NCBI GenBank assembly: GCA_017165825.1 | Contig: CM029366.1 | Span: forward strand, 30,903,350-30,967,349 | DNA: 64,000 nt | Reading direction: 5' to 3' | Source of the DNA: Hepsetus odoe | Lineage: Eukaryota; Chordata; Actinopteri; Characiformes; Hepsetidae | Shown here: piece by piece, positions 23,037 to 34,364 of the stretch | Layout: each line of letters begins with the position of its first letter | Position numbering within the stretch: the stretch's first letter is position 1 | Translations under genes and position numbers: made by a program | Notes under the pieces: model-generated | What the model was told of the DNA's origin: nothing | Seen by the model: the letters and a program-made list of their open reading frames with translations, nothing else | Database searches by the model: none

Positions 23037-23755
23037 GGAAGTATGCATTTCTTTTCAATCAAACTTGTAGTGTGATTAGGAGTGCAGAAATGTTTTCACC
23101 AACATCTGCACATTTTAATGCAGTTACTGTTTATTAAATGTATCATGTATTGAATAAATAACAAAATATTGAATAGCTGTATTGAATATATCCAATATGT
23201 TCAACTCTGCAAACAAATAAAAGCTGTACATATAGTATGATCACAAAATCTGTAGGAGTCCATTAACTTGGAAATCAGAAATGTAGGAAAATCAACAACA
23301 GAGGAGATCAGAGCAGGTGACCTTTGTACATTTTTGCATTTAACTGTGCACTGAATCTATAACGTATTACATTTGCCTAGACATTTAAACAATGCTTCAA
23401 AGTACAGCCATCCATTGCTTAAAAAAAAAGATCAACTAATAAGTCATTCCATTCCATCCTAATTTCATCCTTTTTATGCACATAAATAAACATAAAAATA
23501 TACGTTTTCCATCTCTATTCTTTGAGCTGCAATTTTAAAAGTCCAACAGATCACACTCCCACAGAACTACTACCACAAGAATAAACTAAACAACACACCA
23601 TAAAGCAAAGCAGAGATACGGGGTGACAAAATATGCAGTCGGGAATGAGCGACAGACCTTGGTTCGAAGGAAAGAAGGTAAAAAGATTCATGTCCGTATT
23701 TCTGACAATAAGCCATTCCTTTGAGCTATCTTTAAATATACAGCATGGATCAATG
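23037..23755. other. Unique AT-rich DNA, nothing seen
   Basis: No exon, repeat or motif cluster recognised. Confidence 0.25.
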
Positions 23756-23756
23756 T

Positions 23757-23990
23757 TGTTATTATACAGTGGTATCTAAAAGATTGTGCGCCCCTGGTAA
23801 AATTCATGTTTTCTTGATATTCCCAGTGTAAATAAGTAAACACCATCTACAGGGAACACACAATTTAATGCACAGTGCTGTTTATTTGCTGACTTTGGGG
23901 GGAAAACTCTAAATGTGGCCTGTGCTTTAGGCCTTAAATGTTTCTCCACATTCAACAAAAAGTGGAAATAAAACTAAAATATATAATGAT
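23757..23990. mobile_element. Non-autonomous DNA transposon of fish type
   Basis: ACAGTGGTATCTAAAAGATT, CTACAGGGAACACACAATTT, GTGCTTTAGGCCTTAAATG and TTTCTCCACATTCA follow the order of a well-known fish DNA element (start normally ACAGTGGTATGCAAAAG). Confidence 0.7.
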
Positions 23991-25015
23991 GCCACATTTG
24001 TGCTTGCTCTTTTATAGGATGTGCACGTATAGTCGCTTATAAATTCTGCATAAAATTCGCTTTTTGCACATGGAAGCGCACGGCCATAGTTGGGAAATTG
24101 TGCTGCTCTGTTTTGTGATTTTGTGATTTTGTGTGTCGTTGTAGAGACAGATGCTGAATAAGTTCTTCTTTTAGTAGTAATTACCTAAAGGTTGAAATGG
24201 AGCCATTAGATTTTCCCATTAAAGAAGGGATTCAGCTCTACATCCATACAGTAGAGAAGAAGAAACACCCTGGGCTTGTTTGGCTTATTGGTTGCAGTGA
24301 AATATCTATAACATTTGACATTTTAAGGCAGAATAAAGTGACATCTCTCCAGGTGACCCACCATACATTCCACCATGTTGCTAGAGACAAGAATCAGAAT
24401 CAGAATCAGAAAGGCTTGCTTGGAGATCTAACAGCTCTCAGGAAGATGTGAGGCTGAAGGAGAGCTTTTCCTTTGTTTTGCAATGAACTTTAAGTTTAGT
24501 GTAATATTAATAGGAAAAGCTTTTTCAAGGAATACGTCCTTCAGCTGTAAGAAAAGCAGGAAATTTGTAAGAAATTCAGCAACAAAAAGCATTCAGATCC
24601 TTTCAAAGGTCTTAAAATACTTTAATGGATAAAGATCTGAAGATCTGAAGATCTGAAGAGTGGGTGTTCAAAATGCTCTTCAGTATGATCCACTCTACTG
24701 TATGACTGCTGAGTTTGCATCACTTTCGACGCTACACAACAGAATGCATTAACTTTGCTCATGCGACCACACACATATATGTGACATTTTGTGTAAAAAA
24801 ATCACACAAGCATGGTAATCCGTTGTTTGATGCTCTTTATGTAAATTAAAGCAGTCACCATGGCAACTGGTCTGTTTAAATGATTCATACAAATGAGCCA
24901 AATAGGGTTGTGGTCACTTTAGCTTAAACAGGGTGCATCAAACAATTTGTTATCATGATTTTACATAAGATATACAAGTTTCACTGCAAGGGCGCATCTA
25001 AAAAGGTGTAAAGGT
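23991..25015. other. Unique stretch with an RFX X-box match
   Basis: No gene. GTCACCATGGCAAC at 24854-24867 fits the X-box consensus RYYNYY-NN-RRNRAC at every position. Short AATCAG and GATCTGAA repeats occur at 24390-24410 and 24625-24655. Confidence 0.4.
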
Positions 25016-25029
25016 CACTGGAATCAGGA

Positions 25030-25262
25030 AGTAGGGATGTTTTCCTGGAGTGATGAATCACACTTCCACAGCAGGCACTTCATTCGCATGAGCTTGGGAT
25101 TGTCAGATGCCTGGAGAACGCTAGCTATCACAATGCAGAATGCACACAGGAAAGTTTGGTGGAGGAGGTATAATTGTCTGGGGCTCAGGTTTAATGGTCA
25201 GGTGCCCAACTGCTTTTGGAAAAATACCCCTGAGTTTGCCAGGCTCTCTGTAAAATAGATCT
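25030..25262 (+). mobile_element. Tc1-like transposase remnant
   Basis: TTTTCCTGGAGTGATGAATC reads FSWSDESHF (the Tc1 SDES catalytic region). GGTGGAGGAGGTATAATTGT reads GGGGIIVWG, the next conserved block, in another frame, so frameshifts separate them. The end is lost. Confidence 0.7.
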
Positions 25263-25914
25263 CCAGGAGGATTCAGAAATATGTCTGAATATGGCATCAT
25301 CAAATTCAATAGAATACTTTTTTAATAGTGGTTTATGTGCAGTTTGTATTAACGTTTTATAATCCTAGCATATATTCAGTTTATACTGAAGAAATAGTAA
25401 ATGTATTGTATTTGATTCAGCTGCAGTGTGCAAGGTGACGATAAGTCATATTACTTACGGTACTATTTTACAGCCAATCACATGGTGAACATTTTAGTTT
25501 AAAGTTAGTATCACTGAATATGCCTGCTAGCCTATTAGCTATCTGCCAGACTAGTTAGGCTAGATATGAAACCCTCCAACTTCATGCACAGTTTAGCTTC
25601 GTCTATACCCAACTCTTGAAAACCTAAAGTACATGCATGCGGACGCACCCAAGAACTGAGAGGTAACAGCTCCGTCCTGTTGAAAGATTCAGACTGCTAT
25701 AAGCAACTTTTTAAAAAACCCTTGGATTCTCTGATTCTCGGATTCGTTGCTGATTCATCGAGAGACTATATAAATTACTGAACCTTAATCAATAAACTAT
25801 TTACATCTTTTTTCCAACCAATTGATTTTAATGAGTCCCAAATATGATCAAATGAAAGGAACATTAGTGGACATGGGACATCTGTGCGGGGATTGGGTGG
25901 TGATGATTACTCAC

Positions 25915-28732
25915 CTGAATCAGAAAAACGTCTCTGACGGATGGCTGTGTGAGAGTCGCTGCCGATAAAAGTATCATCCTTAGTCCGGCAAGGCGCTCTT
26001 TGGAAACAAAGCGAAATGTTAATATTACAAAATTAAAACTCCAACATGAAGAAAAAACAGGTAACCCCCATGAGTGACGATGACACAAAGTAGATTAACG
26101 TACTGATTGAAGGTGGTTCATTAGTTGCCGTATGTATCGTAGTAACATCTTTCAAGCAAAGAACAAGAAAAAAACATTATCCTTGTATCCTTTTGGATCA
26201 AAATGTCAAAAGGTCATAAGGTTAAGGTATATTCAATGTCCAACTATAATATTACCTGTGCAATATGCCAAAGTACAGTTAATTGGACTAACAAACTTGT
26301 AGACGTAGTAATTGTCTGGGCAAGCTTTCACTTGTATTGGAGAGGATTTATAGAAACAGCAGGCACCATTCCAGTTGCCGCAGATCTGGCGAGTGACAGC
26401 TCCTTCCTGTAGCTGGGGATGTGAACCGTTGAGCCAGAGTGGAGCCTCTGTGCCACACATCTTAACTGCAACACATGACTCTGGCATCCTGATGTCCTGA
26501 CCGTAGTACAAGAGCCTGTACCAGCCGACCCAGGTGACGGATTTATCACATTTTTGATCTAAGCTGGAATAGTTGGTGGCTCTCCAAGGCTCGTCCAGTG
26601 TGGTGTAGTTATAGCATGGGTCAGCATTGCTGGAAACTTCATTTAAAAGCATATTAGTAAAATGACATGTATGCTGTGCAACGTGAGGAGCATCTTGTGG
26701 TCACATTTTGGCACTACATTAAAGTGTTGTTCAAGCAATAAAGCTTGACAGAGAACATGTTATCGCAAATAGCGTCATGGCTGCAAATAGCATCATGGCT
26801 GCAAATAGCGTCATGGCTGCAAATAGCATCATGGCTGCAAATAGCGTCATGGCTGCAAATAGCGTCATGGCTGCAAATAGCGTCATGGCTGCAAATAGCG
26901 TCATGGCTCTTTGTAGGCACATGCTAAAGGCAAGTAAAGACCATCATGTGGTGTTGCTCACAGTGATACACAGTCTCAAGTGTTTATGATAATTAAGCAA
27001 TTAAGCAAAAAAAAAAAAGCTTGGAATGATGTGCTTTAACATTAACATTCACATTAACATTCATATTGACATTCAAATATATATATTTACTTCACCATCT
27101 GCATAAAAGAATAATAAAAATGTAAACATAAATAGACAAATAGTAACATTACAGTCTATTTCTGTCAAATCTGAGGAAGGAATCTTATTCAAACTTATCA
27201 TGATTATGTGTCCTCCTTCTTTAATTATGAACAGCACTTACATATCAAAATAAATGAGATCAGGGGAATAGCCAGCATGTGGTCCTGATGGGTTGTCATG
27301 ATACCTGGTTGACCAAGAATAAAAAGAAATTTCCCTCAGTAAATAATGTGCGTCTGACCGTTTGGTGGAGCAGATGATGAGTACCAATGACTTATTAACT
27401 ACAAACATTCCAAAATTTGAAAGTTGAAAGTCAAAGGAGATGACACTTCTTTATATTTTTATTAGTTATAGTTTGTTTTACTATGAGTGCTTGGATGTGC
27501 TCCAGCAGACACACGACCCTCGTCAAGGTGAACGGTTAGGATATCGGATGGAGGAAGAGAAAAAATAAAATGTGCAAAAAAATCAACATATTTTTTTATG
27601 TCTTTTATAAATGACTTCTAAAGCTAAAGAAATTGATATATCAAATATCAATATCAAATTTGAATATATATATATAAAATTCTATACAGGCAGTACTGAG
27701 GTTTATTGAGTCATCATATATTATGACTCATTGAAAATTCAGCAATTTCACATTAGGAAACAGAAACACAGTTTCTGTGTGTGAAATTTGCATGAAGGCT
27801 ACATGAAAAATTTGCCTACAGGCCTGAAATTTGACTGACTTTTTTTCTTACATTTGTGTCTGAAGTGATTCACAAGTGTTACTGTAAAAAAAAAAAACAT
27901 TTAAATGTTAGCAACCCATTTTTGGAACAGAAATAATTCTAGTCGATGTGAAATTAAAGACTGTTTTGAATCACTCTCTCTCTCTTTCACTCATTTTCTG
28001 AGCCACTTATCTGGATTAGGGTCCCCAGGAATCTATCCCAGCTCTCACTGGACGAAAGGCAGGGACACACCCTGGTCGGACACGCCGGTCCATCAGAGAG
28101 CACAGAGACACACAGGTGACACACCTGATGTCTTTTGACTGTGGGAGGAAACTGGAGCTCCTGAGGAAACCCGCGTGGACACGGGGACATCATGTCCACT
28201 CCACACTGAAAAGACCCGGATTTGCCTGGGAACCGAACCCAGGACCTTCTCGCTGTGGCACAACAGCACTACACACTGCATCTCCGTGCCTCTTTGTTAA
28301 ATTGCCTCAAATTTGAAAAGTAATGAATTAACCTCAGGCAGAAAACTACTGGATGCAAGGAATATTATTAAGAGATGTAATTAAGAGATTATTAAGAGAT
28401 TTTCCACTGAATAATTTAATGGGAAATGTTGGATAAGTCCTTTTTTGTATACATTAGAGACTTAAATAACAATAATTATGAATTTCAGAGGCAAGTCAGA
28501 CTTATAAACCTGGTCAAATGTACAAAACCTAGTCAAATGTACAACTTAATTCTCTTGGAAGTGGATGAGTTCCAGCCCAGCACTTTTTAGTATGTTCTCC
28601 TTGTTAGTAATAAAAAAAAACAAAAAAATAGAAAATATGTCATATTAAGATATTTTCTGGAATCTGTGTCATTTCTTTACTTACAAACGTCGTGGATATA
28701 AAGAAGAACATAAAGAATAAAACAGAAGTCAT
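25915..28732 (-). CDS. Secreted uromodulin/GP2/OIT3-like protein, 5' part
   Basis: Four candidate exons on the minus strand. Exon 1 (28732-28685) encodes a signal-peptide-like MTSVLFFMFFFISTTF and ends at GTAAGT. Exon 2 (27304-27242) encodes YHDNPSGPHAGYSPDLIYFD. Exon 3 (26629-26256) is the D8C/D10C domain. Exon 4 (25997-25915) encodes RLAGLRMILLSAATLTQPSV and a further seven residues. Exons 2-3-4 join in frame (AT|C, G|AG). Exon 1 ends in phase 0, but exon 2 needs two preceding bases, so an unseen exon, another splice site or a lesion must lie between them. I find no later exons and no ZP domain below 25.9 kb. It may be a short fish D8C protein, a gene whose end I missed, or a truncated copy. 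Upstream, a CCAAT motif (GCCAATCAG on the minus strand) lies at about 28898-28906. Confidence 0.72.
26256..26629 (-). CDS. D8C/D10C domain exon of the uromodulin-like gene
   Basis: Ten cysteines occur in the order seen in UMOD, GP2 and OIT3: DPCYNYT, QKC, PESC, KMC, QIC, ACC, KAC, INC, AYC. Family hallmarks include LDEPWRATN, WVGWYRL, APLWLNGSHP, QVKACP and YYVYKFVSP. Four N-glycosylation sequons are visible (NYT, NYS, NGS, NCT). The LNGSHP sequon corresponds to the UMOD LNGTHP site, which to my knowledge carries a high-mannose glycan. The acceptor is TTTCCAG|C and the donor is G|GTAAT. The 374-base length is open throughout with no lesions. Confidence 0.9.
26764..26907. repeat. 18-bp tandem repeat, eight copies
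   Basis: The unit is GCAAATAGCGTCATGGCT, with single A/G changes in copies. The 18-base length is divisible by three, and four of six frames are open (QIASWL, MAANSV, SHDAIC, AAMTLF). It is 130 bases upstream, in gene orientation, of the uromodulin-like D8C exon, within the intron. Confidence 0.92.
27975..28292 (-). repeat. SINE-C copy, reversed, near full length
   Basis: CTGAGCCACTTATCTGGATT, CCCAGCTCTCACTGGACG, TCTTTTGACTGTGGGAGG and the head as GGGAACCGAACCCAGGACC. It lies in intron 1 of the uromodulin-like gene. Confidence 0.85.
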
Positions 28733-29143
28733 ACCAGTTTTGAAGGACAGGGTGAAGTGCTGTCATCTCCTTGTGAATGTGAAGGTGGGGATTTGGTCAG
28801 ACTCTTAAGTTCCTGCTGAGAACCACACACCTCCCAGCACCTGGGATTCAGATTCGTCACCTGTGAGCTGATTCTGTTTCATTATCCAACAGAACTCTGA
28901 TTGGCTCATCTGTCTTCATCTGTGCTAAGAGTGACTGTCAGTCTAATATATTTGGTTTAATAAATGAGACAAACTTAATAGCTGTAGCTTATGGTTCTAT
29001 TTCCAAAGCTCTTTGACAATGCAAACCTAAAATGGGGAACTCAGAAGTATAATCAGAGAAAGTATTTCCCAAACAAGCACCAAACAGTCCTAAGGATAAA
29101 TGTGTGTAATGTATTTTTATGCTGCAGCATTAACATTACCCGG

Positions 29144-29312
29144 GGGCAACGGTAGCCTAGTGTTTAGGCACTAGGTCCCCTGATCGGAAGGTCGTTGGTT
29201 CAAATCTCAGAGCAGTAGGTTGCCCTGAAGTACTCTTGAGCGAGGTACTGTCCCCTTCCCTGCTTCCCAGCGTGCTTTAAATAGCTGAGTGACAAACAGT
29301 CACTTTCACTGA
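29144..29312 (+). repeat. SINE-A copy, plus orientation, 3' truncated
   Basis: GGCAACGGTAGCCTAGTGTT, GGTTCAAATCTC, GAGCGAGGTACTGTCCCC, ending with the TCACTTTCACT tail after an internal deletion. Confidence 0.82.
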
Positions 29313-29339
29313 AACTGAAGAGCTTAACTTAAATCCTGC

Positions 29340-29660
29340 AAACAGGCCCAGGCCATAATACCTCCTCCACCATACTTAAATTTTGGCATTAGGCATTCTA
29401 AAATCACAATCTGGCACTAAACCCAGATTCATCCCCCTTTAATTTCCAGATACTGAAGTGTGGTTTGTCACGCTAAGGAGCAGGACTCCCCTGTTTCAGA
29501 TTCCAGAGGTGCTGTGCTTCACACCTCTCCAGCCGACTCTTGGCAACGCGCATAGTGGTCAGTGGTCAGCTGTGTTTGAAACTGTTTTGCCATAGAAACT
29601 CAGTTCATGAAGCTCTTAGGCTCATTCAGATGCTTCAAGAGGCCATTTGGAACTGTAGTG
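29340..29660 (-). mobile_element. Tc1-like transposase remnant, reversed
   Basis: AACCCAGATTCATC reversed corresponds to the DESGF-type block. CCAGCCGACTCTTGGC and AACTCAGTTCATGAAGCTCT follow the reversed order of a fish Tc1 relative. Many lesions. Confidence 0.5.
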
Positions 29661-30550
29661 AGAGTAGAGAAATGGGAGATTAGTGTTATTCATTAGCTAC
29701 TTCATCCCTCGCTGCATCCTCAGCATTCAGACTACTTCCTATGATGTCAGGCAATTAAGAAATGCTGTAGTTTTCATGAAATGGTTGGATTTCCGGCCAC
29801 GTGTTTGCCTTTTTATGCATAACTGACATAATTTTGTTAGCTCGTTTTAACCAGGACAAGCTGGCCACCTTTTCCACCAATTAGAACTGAACTTTCCAGC
29901 TGCTTGACAATTAAATTTTAATATGAACATGTTTTATAACCAGTCCCAATCCCCATCATTTATACCCCTCAAACACACACACACCATCACATGCATGTAC
30001 ACACATACACAGTTTATCTGTATATATCTGTATTATAGAGGTATCTTAGATTTATTATAAAGATTATAGATGAGAGATAGGGAGAGTACTGAGAGCATTG
30101 TCTCAGTTTCTGGTTCTTCTCTTTATGCATGAAGGAACGTATTCAGATGCATTGTATCACTTGTTTCACGCCTGAATATGCTTTGTTCAAATATTTGTAA
30201 GTGTTTGTATACATGTATATGTGCATTTACATACTCAAAACACCCAGACAGCACCTGCCAAACAGCAAACTTGTAACTCCAACAGAAAGGATGTGGGAGG
30301 GGGGGCAAGAAAGCACAGATTAGAGCTCACTTGACTGCAAGAGGTAGGTTTAGTTGACATTTACTAATGTAACTGGAGCAGAAACTTCCACCTAATTTAG
30401 TAAATGCAGTGAGATTAAGGTTTTCTCAAAGAACAGAATAAAAATTCCATTTTCAAAAGGGATGTATTTGGTGAATTCAGCTACTTTGCGCTACTTTGCG
30501 CTACTGGTGCTGACAGGGGTGCTCAGTTGTTCACACACTTTGTATAATCT
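29661..30550. other. Intergenic, no gene seen
   Basis: AT-rich. A small ACTTTGCGCT direct repeat is at 30483-30505. Nothing else recognised. Confidence 0.25.
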
Positions 30551-30554
30551 ACAT

Positions 30555-30850
30555 TGAAAAGCGATGTCCTAAGGTCACCGGGCCCAATACCAGGTGTCAT
30601 TTAGAGCAGCACAAAGCCCCCCAGCATTGAGCTGTGGAACACTGGAGCATGGGTCCCATCCAATACCTTTAAGATGAGCTGGAGTGGAGTTTGTGATCCA
30701 GAACTAATCATCCAACATCAGTACCTGACCTCACTAATGCTTTTGTGGCTCAAATCCATGGCAATGTTCCATCAAGAGTAAAACCTTCTCAAAATTGCAG
30801 AAAACAAAATCTCCCCTTAATACCTTTGCAAGTGTCTACAGACTATTGGA
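30555..30850. mobile_element. DNA element copy 1 (paralogue at 44.1 kb)
   Basis: Shares with 44090-44345 the words CCCAGCATTGAGCTGTGGA, CAGTACCTGACCT, GTGGCT, and AAATCTCCCCTTAATACC versus AACTGTCCCTATTAATACCC. It matches a common non-coding fish DNA element. Confidence 0.65.
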
Positions 30851-31339
30851 CATAGAAGCCCTGATTTACAAAAGCTGTGTGCAATAGGCAAGTGTCCTAC
30901 CTCTAGATTACACCACCAACTACCTAATAAGTAGACAATTACTTTTTCTATTGATGATCATACTTACAGATGCTGAGGTTTATTTGGTGTCTAGCTGGTT
31001 AACATCTGTTCCAGGTTAGATTAGGACATCAGGCGGTGTTTTCATAACCATTTTATGTAATAACTGTTTGAGGGAGCTTTTAGAGGAATTAAACTCCTCC
31101 ACTCACCACCACGGCGATCAGTTCTGCTTGGGTATGTTTTTCTAGAATAGAGCATTTCACACCAAAACACTATTTAATGATGCAAAATGTAGATCAGCCT
31201 TGATCTGTGCTTTTAAATACGGACATACAAATGGTGTTCATAAAAATGTGACCCGATGATGAAAATCTTACAGCAAGATGCCTCTCAAATGGTGTTTTTA
31301 TATTCAACAGTTGAGAATTTCATCTATACTATTCATCCA

Positions 31340-31615
31340 TCTTTCCATCTATCCATCCATCCATCCCACTATCCATCCATACATGTATACATCCATCATC
31401 TTAGCCACTTGTCCTAACCAGGGTCATGGTGCTAGAGCTTATCCCAACTTTTAAGGGACAAAAGTCAGACAACCCTGCACAGGTTGGCAGTCCATCAGAG
31501 GGAAAACACACAGACACAGGTTCATTCTTATGGGCAAATCCTCCTGGCATGCATATCTTTTAATTAGTGTCTCAAGTATTCAAATCTTATATCTCAGTCA
31601 CATGTAGGCTTGTGT
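31340..31615 (-). repeat. SINE-C fragment with (ATCC)n
   Basis: ATCCATCC repeats followed by CTTAGCCACTTGTCCTAACC, GGGACAAAAGTCAGACAACC and GGTTGGCAGTCCATC: the reversed 3' half of SINE-C. Confidence 0.7.
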
Positions 31616-31639
31616 GGTCAGGACTGTATGTAATAACCA

Positions 31640-32395
31640 ATAAACAACCTAAACAAACTGGCACTCATTTTATTTGCTCATTAAAAATAACCATCATTAT
31701 CAATACAGATTAATAGCATAATAAAGGAATAAACATCCTGATTTTAAGATCTTTTCTTCAGTGGTGATAACAAACTCCAAAGAAAAGAAACCGGAGAACT
31801 GAACTAACATTAATCTCTATTGATTCGACCCGAGCATTTTAATTACTGCAGCTCTTACTGATTTTACTTTCAGAAACCTGCTGCTAATGGAGTGCATTTG
31901 TCTGAGCTTTAAGATACGGCCGTGCTCTTCAAAGCACCAGTATCGATTGTAAAACTCTGAGATGAAAGATCTCTGCTTTGCACTGTCACAGCAGCAACAT
32001 TTCACACAGACAGCCTTATTAAAAATTCATAATGAATGGAGTTCATTATGTTTGGCACTTTTAGCTGTGCTGAGACTTTCTTTTCCTTCTTTAACGCGAC
32101 ATACAGAGATTGCGTGCATCACATTGTGTCTGCTTCAGCTTTAAGCATTTCAGCTCCTGCCTCCATATTTAAAGTGGGAATTCTAATGAATTTTCAAATT
32201 CTCTGCATAATTAAATGGTTGTGTTGTGAATAAAGTCAGAGAGGGTTTGATTTTAGATGCTCCATTCTAGAGAAACTTCCAGAGTCAGAAATGTTCACAG
32301 TGGTGAAAGGAACCAGGCGTCTGATGAAGCCACTGAAAGCCCACTCGGAGAAGGTAATGCATGAAATATGTATGACAACAGCGCCCAAGGACAAC
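31640..32395. other. Unique stretch, candidate conserved element
   Basis: 31810-32230 is repeat-free and contains CATTTTAATTACTGCAGC, TTAAAAATTCATAATGAATG and GCATAATTAAATGG. It is dense in homeodomain words and lacks exon structure. Confidence 0.35.
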
Positions 32396-32397
32396 GT

Positions 32398-32657
32398 GAA
32401 AGTGAAAGTGAAAGTGACTGTTCTCGTCGTGGTGACTACACAGCACAACACACAGTGAACCGCAACAGTATTACACCTCTGCATTTTACCCACACATAAA
32501 CACATAGAGCAGGGGGCAGCTACTGAAAAGGCCCAGGGAGCAGTGATGGGACGGTACCTTGGGGTACCTCAGGGCAACCTACTGGACTGGTCTGGGATTT
32601 GAACCCATGATCTTCTGATCCTGAGGCCAACTCCCTAATCACTAGGCCTTTGCTGCC
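32398..32657 (-). repeat. SINE-A copy
   Basis: Starts with four tandem GTGAAA units, then ACACAGTGAACCGCAACAG, core and the reversed head. Confidence 0.88.
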
Positions 32658-32659
32658 TA

Positions 32660-34010
32660 GTGCTGCTGTTTTAGTAGGGTTAGGGTTTTGAAAAAATCCT
32701 GGAGAAGGGCATTATGAAGCTAAATAGAAAATGTATTTTTCACATTTATTACTTATTATTATTTCAGATATCTGAGACACCTGGATCCAATTAATGCAAA
32801 TAGACTGGTTATATCTTTCGAAAATGAAAAAAATGTTAAAATTGAACCATCGATTTGAAAAACGTCTTGTTCAGTGTTTCAATGAGTTTAGTGCTTTAAA
32901 GGAATCCTGAAACATGTCTCACATTCTTATAAAAGCTGGTCTTTCCATTTAGCAGAACAAGCGGCACCAAATAAAAAATACATCTGGCAGTTTGGAATGC
33001 GGAGTAAAGAAAATAAGAAAAGAACAGTCTGTGGACACGTCCGCCCAATGTTTCTTTTCATCGTATCCCCTCAAGTGGCTGTCAAAGAAATACGCGAGCT
33101 AGAGACAGGCCCAAGGACAGGACGGACATGAGTTGCAGGTCAAAGCAATGTCACTCGATCAGATGTGGCAGGTGGGAGCAGTCAGCGGCCGAAGAGGAGA
33201 ACATCGAATAAATCCCATTGATTCCGAGCACCGAGGCCCAACCAACGCACCACTGTGACGGGACCAAGTCAATTTCCAATAAGAACGAATGGCCATGTGG
33301 AGTGGAACAGGTAAATTGCTGAAACAAATCACCTGCAAAACCTCCCATCTCTGTATCACACTGGCAAAAAGCACAGCCTCCTTTATTTGACTTTTTCTCC
33401 ATTGCTTGCTTCAAGACAAAGCCTTTAGTTTTCTGTAATGGAATAATGGCAGAAAAATTCTTTCATCTGGTTATCAATGTCTGTGTTGACGTTGCTTTCA
33501 CAAAGCTCTGCATAAACAGCAGCATTATGATCAGTGACAGAGAGCTGCACTATACCATCAAAGCAATTTCATTTACAACAAAAACACGTTCAAGAAGCTC
33601 CAGTCATAATTTGAATGCGCTGCGCACCACTCGGGATACAACAAACACGAGTGCTGCCGAACGCAGGCCACAATCTACATCTGAAATGCACCGAAGAGGC
33701 TCCTTCTGATCTCTCGCTATTCTTTACACTTCAAAAGCTGTTTATGGGCACTCTACATCTAATAACATCATTTCTGCTGAAAACATATCAGAGATGAAAA
33801 GGATAGAGGAAATGACTCCAAGTCCAACTCACCTGCTGTTTCCTTTTCTGCAGAAATTTTGCTTCATAAGAAAGCAATAAGCTGTGAACCAGAATGACGT
33901 TACCAAGAAAAAAGCCTTACTTTTTGCAAACAGTCTATTGTTGGCTTATTGCTTTCATAAAATAGCAGACATGATATGATGCACAATTGTTTGATTAAAT
34001 AATAGTTTTG
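32660..34010. other. Unique stretch, candidate conserved element
   Basis: 32930-33720 is largely repeat-free and relatively GC-balanced (TGTCACTCGATCAGATGTGG, CAGCAGCATTATGATCAGTG). Two overlapping open frames on the minus strand (33151-33414) have no recognisable family. Confidence 0.3.
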
Positions 34011-34014
34011 TATA

Positions 34015-34364
34015 ATCTATTTACAGTACTGTGCAAAAGTCTTAAGACAACACACTTTTTTTTTGCATATTTTCCTTCAAAAGAGCCAGATGTTTTATGG
34101 AAAAATGAAAAAGTGAAAGTGAAGGTGATTAATTGCCACTGTGAAACACGACACAGCACACAGTGAAACAAAGCGAAATGCAACCTCTACCTTTCCCCCA
34201 CACACACCATGCAGCAGGGGGCAGCTATTTAAAGCACCCGGGGAGCAGTGATGGGACGGTATCTTGCTCAAAGGTACCTCAGGGCAACCTACTGGGCTGG
34301 GATTCGAACCCATGGCTTTCAGAGCCTGCAGCTTAGGCCCAAAACACTAGGCTAGCACTGCCCC
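34015..34364 (-). repeat. DNA-element end followed by a SINE-A copy
   Basis: 34022-34095 begins ACAGTACTGTGCAAAAGTCT, a fish DNA-element terminus. 34111-34364 is a minus SINE-A (GTGAAAGTGAAGG tail; head reversed as GATTCGAACCCATGGC, ending AGCACTGCCCC). Confidence 0.82.

Noticed and set aside
25037..25258. Host gene with SDES motif
   Set aside because: Tc1 transposase blocks in different frames, so a dead transposon.
26764..26907. CRISPR array
   Set aside because: Repeats are contiguous with no spacers, and the genome is eukaryotic.
26714..26989. Four short genes across 26.7-27.0 kb
   Set aside because: All are readings of the same 18-bp tandem repeat on both strands.
33151..33414. Two overlapping minus-strand frames as a gene
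   Set aside because: No family, no splice context and the two frames overlap; kept only as part of a candidate non-coding element.
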